From Peptococcaceae bacterium BRH_c23 (GTDB taxonomy: Bacteria; Bacillota_B; Desulfitobacteriia; Desulfitobacteriales; Desulfitobacteriaceae), in NCBI GenBank assembly GCA_000961805.1, contig LADV01000003.1, forward strand, positions 1 to 14,193: a DNA stretch of 14,193 bases, read 5' to 3'. This document shows, piece by piece, positions 12,956-14,193 of this stretch (position 1 is the stretch's first letter; the number at the start of each line of letters is the position of its first letter). The translations under genes were made by a program, and so were the position numbers. The notes under the pieces were generated by a model, which saw only the letters and a program-made list of their open reading frames with translations, was not told the origin of the DNA and did not search any database.

Positions 12956-13718
12956 ATGACCTATGAACAACAGCACTTTAGCCTCTACCACGGTCAAACC
13001 ATTGATTTCACTGGTTTTTTTACCGATTTCAAAAGTGTATCAAATTCGGAGTTATTTAACGTTTTTGTCCAACCTCACTTTCTGCTAAAATTAGAAGGGA
13101 AGAGAGGTCGAAATGAGAAAGAACTACTTTGCAAAATTTCCATCGACCGAGGAAATCCCATGGGCAAGCGTGACTATGCCATTATCCTTTTGGCCTGCCG
13201 TCTTGGCTTAAGGTGTACGGATATCAAAAATCTTACAATGGACAACTTCCACTGGGAAGACAAAAAACTGATCTTCGTGCAGTCAAAAACAAGGACGACA
13301 TTATCCCTTCCACTGACAGCAGAGGTTGGATGGTCTGTCATTGATTATCTGAAGTACGGTCGCCCAAACGTAGAAAGTCGGTGTGTCTTCGTGAGACATC
13401 TTGCTCCATTTCTTCCTTTTTCGGAAAGTGACCACTTACACCAGATGATTGCAAAATACATGCAACTTGCACATCTGCCCACCTTAAGAAAGAGGACGGG
13501 GATGCACTCACTTCGCCATTATGTAGAGCCTCAGATTATGGGGAGCTCTACATAATCGCCACACTTTGGCCAGTTTACTGCTAGAAAACGATACTCCACT
13601 TCCTGCCATTTCTGATATCCTTGGGCATGTTGATACGGAATCTACGGCGGTCTATTTGAAAGTAGATATCAAAAGGCTCAAGGCATGTCCTTTGGATTTA
13701 GTGGAGGATATGGCATGA
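12956..13718 (+). pseudogene. Tyrosine recombinase (trio-type integrase), interrupted
   Basis: The catalytic domain starts around IDRGNPMGKRDYAIILL and carries the first active-site Arg in LGLRCTDIKNL, the Lys in QSKTRTT, and HSLRH (His and second Arg). It continues in another frame as TLASLLLENDTPLPAISDI, LGHVD (second His) and YLK (Tyr nucleophile). A 43-base insertion (39-bp mini-element plus 4-bp duplication) between HSLRH and TLAS shifts the frame, giving a stop at 13553-13555. Removing it restores 239 codons ending in TGA 13716-13718. The N-terminal ~70 residues do not resemble the core-binding domain of such enzymes, so the 5' end also seems to be replaced. The stop overlaps the next recombinase start (ATGA), the arrangement seen in recombinase-in-trio (RIT) elements. 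Confidence 0.8.
13514..13560. mobile_element. 39-bp inverted-repeat mini-element with 4-bp target duplication
   Basis: ATTATGTAGAGC (13518-13529) and GCTCTACATAAT (13545-13556) are perfect 12-bp inverted repeats around 15 bases, flanked by CGCC on both sides (13514-13517, 13557-13560). A third, partly matching copy ATTATGGGGAGC (13535-13546, 10 of 12) lies in direct orientation inside. The element cuts the recombinase exactly within its HSLRH-TLAS junction, and its removal restores the protein, which proves insertion. No transposase is encoded; it is a solo terminal-repeat or MITE-like remnant moved by an element elsewhere. Confidence 0.75.
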
Positions 13719-14038
13719 TAGATATCACTTATTATGGGTCATTTAAAGAACACATAAAAAACCATGTCGAGTTGAAGCAGGCTGTCGGGTATAAATATAT
13801 CGCAGAAGCAGAGCATCTAAAGCGTTTTGATACGTTTACACTGGAAAAATACAGTTTTAGTACGACTCTGACAAAGGAAATTGTGTTGGACTGGTGCAGT
13901 AAAAAGCCCTATGAATCACAGGCAAACCAGTGCACACGAGCCTCTATTATTCGTCAATTCAGCAGATACTTTGACAGCATCGGTGTTGCAGCCTACATTA
14001 TGCCGAATGGTTATTGGACTAAACCGCTATCGCGGTAG
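13715..14038 (+). pseudogene. Second tyrosine recombinase, N-terminal fragment
   Basis: 107 residues from ATG 13715, overlapping the first recombinase stop by four bases (ATGA). The text (YGSFKEHIKNHVELKQAVGY, a KRFDTF segment, LTKEIVLDWCSKKPYESQANQ, IRQFSRYFDSIG) is the SAM-like core-binding domain of tyrosine recombinases found in tandem-recombinase elements. Full-length relatives are about 330-400 residues; after the GVAAYIMPN segment the frame ends within about ten residues, before any catalytic residue. The truncation coincides with what may be the end of another element starting near 14057. Non-functional. Confidence 0.75.
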
Positions 14039-14056
14039 TTAAGCCCCGTTGAAGTT

Positions 14057-14148
14057 TGTGAATACACTCCAGTTTAGTGCAAATTCCGATGATAGCTCTT
14101 TGTTATATATTGGGCATTTTAAAATTATGTGCAGTTTTACTGCTAATA
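14057..14148 (+). repeat. Possible left end of an insertion sequence with internal repeats
   Basis: After the break in the recombinase the sequence begins TGTGAATACACTCC and holds two related segments, CAGTTTAGTGCAAATT (14070-14085) and CAGTTTTACTGCTAATA (14132-14148). Multiple repeated end segments starting with TG are a habit of IS21-type elements. The other end is outside the window, so this is only a suggestion. Confidence 0.25.
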
Positions 14149-14168
14149 AATTTTAAGGAGAATGCACC

Positions 14169-14193
14169 ATGAAAAACAAGGAACAAATTTTAT
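14169..14193 (+). CDS. Start of an unidentified gene (partial at right edge)
   Basis: ATG 14169 follows a strong AAGGAG site (14155-14160) at eight bases and reads MKNKEQIL before the window ends. Too short to identify. If the segment to its left is the end of an insertion sequence, this would be its transposase gene. Confidence 0.5.

Noticed and set aside
1..14193. CRISPR arrays, tRNA, rRNA, riboswitches
   Set aside because: No regularly spaced repeats, cloverleaf with TTCRA loop, rRNA text or known riboswitch core was seen on either strand.

Overview
The window looks like a chromosome segment of an anaerobic Gram-positive bacterium of the Clostridia, probably of the Peptococcaceae/Desulfosporosinus-Desulfitobacterium kind. 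This is an inference from gene content (Wood-Ljungdahl methyl-branch genes, HdrABC-MvhD, UspA, transposase and trio-type recombinase debris) and from strong AGGAGG-type ribosome binding sites. No rRNA or tRNA is present to confirm it.

Layout. (1) Positions 1-2150 are AT-rich gene debris: the end of a UvrD-like helicase, an IS4-type transposase fragment on the minus strand, an N-terminal fragment of a second transposase, a small unknown gene, a CHC2 zinc-finger primase-like gene broken by a one-base frameshift, and a methyltransferase scrap. (2) Positions 2157-3590 hold a small FolD-like protein without the FolD catalytic residues, then a decayed paralogous metV'-metF' pair, an unidentified minus-strand open frame, and the first ~28 codons of a uspA copy. 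(3) Positions 3592-3720 are a compact control region: terminator, 21-bp-spaced direct repeats, and a consensus sigma-54 (-24/-12) promoter. (4) Positions 3757-11732 are a tightly overlapping, G+C-rich operon hdrC-hdrB-hdrA-mvhD-metV-metF. (5) Positions 11849-12529 are an intact AT-rich uspA with its terminator. (6) Positions 12530-14193 hold a gene-poor stretch, two tyrosine recombinase remnants in ATGA overlap (one interrupted by a 39-bp inverted-repeat mini-element), and the start of another gene, perhaps of an insertion sequence, at the right edge.

How it works together. The operon matches the organisation of the hexaheteromeric methylenetetrahydrofolate reductase known from Moorella thermoacetica (MetFV-HdrABC-MvhD). 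MetF carries the flavin reductase site, MetV is its iron-sulfur/zinc partner, MvhD and the Hdr subunits form the electron relay, and the HdrA here contains an in-line GltD-like NAD(P)H dehydrogenase domain plus a second HdrA-like module. As read, hdrA carries a 43-bp tandem duplication that shifts the frame near its 3' end and cuts off the last two [4Fe-4S] clusters. This is either an assembly error, a recent lesion, or a split gene with the ferredoxin tail re-initiated 10 bases after the stop.

The most interesting reading of the whole window is gene replacement. A G+C-rich sigma-54-driven hdr-met operon sits between two copies of the uspA 5' end, next to the ruins of an AT-rich native folD-like/metV/metF set, and mobile-element remnants lie on both sides.
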